Shown here piece after piece: positions 61,962 to 64,000 of a stretch of DNA of 64,000 bases. How positions within the stretch are numbered: the first letter of the stretch is position 1; every line of letters begins with the position of its first letter. Source of the stretch: Oceanobacillus polygoni. Its GTDB lineage: Bacteria; Bacillota; Bacilli; Bacillales; Amphibacillaceae. The stretch lies in the NCBI RefSeq assembly GCF_008304605.1, contig NZ_PIJY01000021.1:1-64000 (forward strand), read 5' to 3'. The notes below the pieces were generated by a model that saw only the letters and a list, made by a program, of their open reading frames with translations, ran no database searches and was not told the DNA's origin. Position numbers and translations under genes: made by a program.

Positions 61962-63671
61962 ATGAGGTTAACAATGGAAGATGTACTGAATAGAGAGATG
62001 CTGGAAAATGCGAAAATTATAACAGGACAAAATGTTGCAAGCGAACGATATGTTCAATGGATATCCGTCATGGAGATGCCCGTCGAAAATTTTGTTCGTA
62101 AAAATGAAGTCGTATTAACAACTGCTATTGGATGCAGTGATGATGTAACCGTTTTAAAAAGTTTTGTGCAAGCTATTATAGACGCAGAGGCATCAGCTTT
62201 ATTAATTGCTACGGGTAGATATATATTTGATATTCCTAGTGAGGTTATTGAATTAGCGGAGAAACAAAATTTTATGATAATTGAACTTCCATGGGAAATC
62301 CGTTTTGCAAGTATTGTGGAAGAAGTTATGAAAGAGATTAACGATATTAACTATAAGGAGCGGGAAAAATCAGAGAAAGTTCAGCAAGCGTTTTTTAAGC
62401 TGATTTTAAAGGATACAGCACTGCAACCGATCGCGAAATTTATCCAAAGAAAGGTTGGCTGTTCGATTGTTATTACGAATCGAACAGGAGATATTCAAGA
62501 AAAAGGAATACATACACAGGAATTCATTCAGAAATGGGAGGATTACGTTTTACAAGGCGTCTTTCCAGCGAAAAAAGATTCTGCTCTATTAACTCGTGAT
62601 CCAATGTTTCAGAAATTCCACATGATTGAATTAGAGCGTCAAACTGTACTGCAGCTCCCAGTACTTCATATTTTAGGGAATCCGCAAGGCTATCTTTTTG
62701 TAATCATACCTGCTGATACCAATACCGAAGCATTTTTAACACAGTATCGAGTAAACGTATTGGAACACGCTGCTACAACAATAGCACTTTGGTTTTCAAG
62801 AAAAAACGCGATTGAAGAAACAAAAATGCGACTTCACAGTGATTTTGTACAGGAGCTTGCAAAAGGGGAATTTTCGACTTATGAACAAGCGCATGCACGC
62901 GCAACATTATTAGGGTATCGTATTAATGTTCCATACGTATGTATGGTAGGGATCCCTGAGAATCTTAGGGAACTTTTTCGTAAACAAAAACAAGATCATT
63001 TTTCCTATGAAAATTGGCTGGAGAACATGATTCTTTATATCAGGGAAGAAATTTATTATGCAGCACAATCATTGAATCGAGAAGTAATGATGACCTATCA
63101 AGAAGAACAACTGCTACTATTCTTAGAAATCCCTTGTAAAAATGAAAATGAAAATGCTACAAATTTTTTGGATTTAGTAGAGAGAAGGTTAGTGAATTTA
63201 CTACCTGGGGTTGTATTATCATGGGGGATTGGAAGCTATGGGGAAGGGTATCAAGGATTTTCAGAGAGTTATCAGCATGCAAGGGTTGCTTTAACGATCG
63301 GGAGGCGTAAAAAAGGAATCGGGCACCGGATGTTGCATGAACACACTCGAGTGGATCGTGTCCTGTTAAATCTCGTACAAATTCAGGAAATGAAAGAAAT
63401 CATGATGACGACGATTGAACCGCTTGTTCAATATGATGGGCAGCGGAATATGGATTTAATTGGTACATTTCGTACATTTAACAAATTCCGTGGGAATGTA
63501 AGTCAAACAGCTCGTGTCTTGAATTTGCATCGACAATCCTTGTTGTATCGACTTCGAAAAATTGAATCGCTCACAGGGCTTTCGCTCGTTGATCCAGATG
63601 ATTTATTTTTATTAGATTTAAGCATCAAGACTTGGCGGATAGGTGTATATGAACCGGGAGAGAAAACATAA
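61962..63671 (+). CDS. PucR-family transcriptional regulator
   Basis: This 569-residue regulator has an N-terminal PucR ligand-binding domain (about 5-125, beginning MRLTMEDVLNREMLENAKII), a central GAF/CdaR-like part (about 150-440), and a C-terminal HTH_30 domain (about 500-560, NVSQTARVLNLHRQSLLYRL). In B. subtilis PucR controls purine catabolism; other members control amino-acid or sugar-acid use. I start at ATG 61962, with GGGGGGAGGAC upstream; a GTG at 61920 has no such site. It probably controls the gene beginning at 63967. Confidence 0.88.
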   Translation: MRLTMEDVLNREMLENAKIITGQNVASERYVQWISVMEMPVENFVRKNEVVLTTAIGCSDDVTVLKSFVQAIIDAEASALLIATGRYIFDIPSEVIELAEKQNFMIIELPWEIRFASIVEEVMKEINDINYKEREKSEKVQQAFFKLILKDTALQPIAKFIQRKVGCSIVITNRTGDIQEKGIHTQEFIQKWEDYVLQGVFPAKKDSALLTRDPMFQKFHMIELERQTVLQLPVLHILGNPQGYLFVIIPADTNTEAFLTQYRVNVLEHAATTIALWFSRKNAIEETKMRLHSDFVQELAKGEFSTYEQAHARATLLGYRINVPYVCMVGIPENLRELFRKQKQDHFSYENWLENMILYIREEIYYAAQSLNREVMMTYQEEQLLLFLEIPCKNENENATNFLDLVERRLVNLLPGVVLSWGIGSYGEGYQGFSESYQHARVALTIGRRKKGIGHRMLHEHTRVDRVLLNLVQIQEMKEIMMTTIEPLVQYDGQRNMDLIGTFRTFNKFRGNVSQTARVLNLHRQSLLYRLRKIESLTGLSLVDPDDLFLLDLSIKTWRIGVYEPGEKT

Positions 63672-63966
63672 ATGCAGGAGCTTATTGATTATCTAACTAA
63701 AATTGGACGGTTATATAGATCTGGCAGATAGCCGATTTTTATAACGGTCTATTTATTTTTCAAAATCATTTCTCGATTAAATAAAGACAACGCAGCATCT
63801 TGTTCCATTGTGAACTTCATCGATTTTAAATGTTGTCTATAAAATCAGTTTAATGTTCATACAATTTGGCAGATGATTAATTTTTTCAACCTTACTATAC
63901 TGTAGTTACAGCACGGATACAAAAAATGAATCATTAAATTTTGCTGAACGAGGGAGGAATGTCCCT

Positions 63967-64000
63967 ATGTCATTTGGAACAGCTGAGTATAAAAGGCGAA
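63967..64000 (+). CDS. Start of a gene running off the right edge
   Basis: ATG 63967 follows GAGGGAGGAATG at a normal distance and reads MSFGTAEYKRR before the window ends. This start resembles M24-family peptidases (M-x-F-x-x-x-E-Y-x-x-R), but eleven residues are too few to decide. It lies about 295 bases after the PucR gene. Confidence 0.5.
   Translation, partial: MSFGTAEYKRR

Noticed and set aside
1-64000. CRISPR arrays, tRNA and rRNA genes, complete insertion sequences
   Set aside because: I looked for regular repeats, cloverleaf-like GTTCRA motifs in context, conserved rRNA strings and transposase motifs and found none that hold; the GTTCAACGACTAGA strings are group I intron R elements, not tRNA.

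Overview
The window looks like a chromosomal segment of a spore-forming, motile, Gram-positive Bacillaceae (an Oceanobacillus/Virgibacillus-type relative; the genus is inference). It is AT-rich by eye, has strong GGAGG-type ribosome binding sites and many TTG starts, and carries a Spo0E-like regulator, a SigD-type flagellar promoter with csrA and hag, LCP and teichuronic-type polysaccharide genes, and several lipoprotein binding proteins. I saw no rRNA, tRNA or CRISPR array.

Layout. 1-5.7 kb: the end of a surface polysaccharide locus (5'-truncated wzy, wzx flippase, UDP-glucuronate epimerase, ugd). 6-9 kb: a coiled-coil membrane protein, a possible secreted micropeptide, and a DnaD-domain protein plus a small sigma factor (phage-like remnant). 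9.1-11 kb: SigD promoter, csrA, and a flagellin gene interrupted by two group I introns. 11-15 kb: unknown proteins and decayed genes (RadC, LysR). 15-23 kb: an unusual catabolic locus with a metal-ligand-less M24-fold enzyme, two GltS-type carriers, LysR and a ureohydrolase, with a type I toxin in the middle. 23-28 kb: XRE-cupin regulator, Spo0E-like gene, FAD amine oxidase and cupin, linked by a shared palindromic operator, then a scar of pseudogenes and duplicated fragments. 28.4-30.8 kb: a flavin monooxygenase/SDR operon under a TPP riboswitch. 31-36.6 kb: a TRAP transporter/CoA-transferase/IclR/cupin operon. 37-41.7 kb: a peptide-binding lipoprotein and a 1006-residue M14 peptidase. 42-54 kb: ordinary single genes (extracellular nuclease, DbpA helicase, YeeE/YedE transporter, VanZ, LCP, AbrB, FMN reductase) plus a possible toxin-antitoxin pair. 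54.5-60.5 kb: a second TRAP operon with a DapA-family lyase/dehydratase, aldehyde dehydrogenase and XRE-cupin regulator. 61-64 kb: a PucR-type regulator and the start of the next gene.

The most notable element is the flagellin gene. Two ORF-less group I introns (conserved P, Q, R and S elements seen in both) split the 3' end. Removing the first restores the canonical flagellin C-terminus. The second begins with a diverged copy of the last 14 codons and stop, so both spliced and unspliced transcripts would give a 274-residue flagellin, differing only near the C-terminus. The second point of interest is the TPP riboswitch/terminator in front of a two-gene flavin monooxygenase/SDR operon, which suggests an uncharacterised thiamin-related step.
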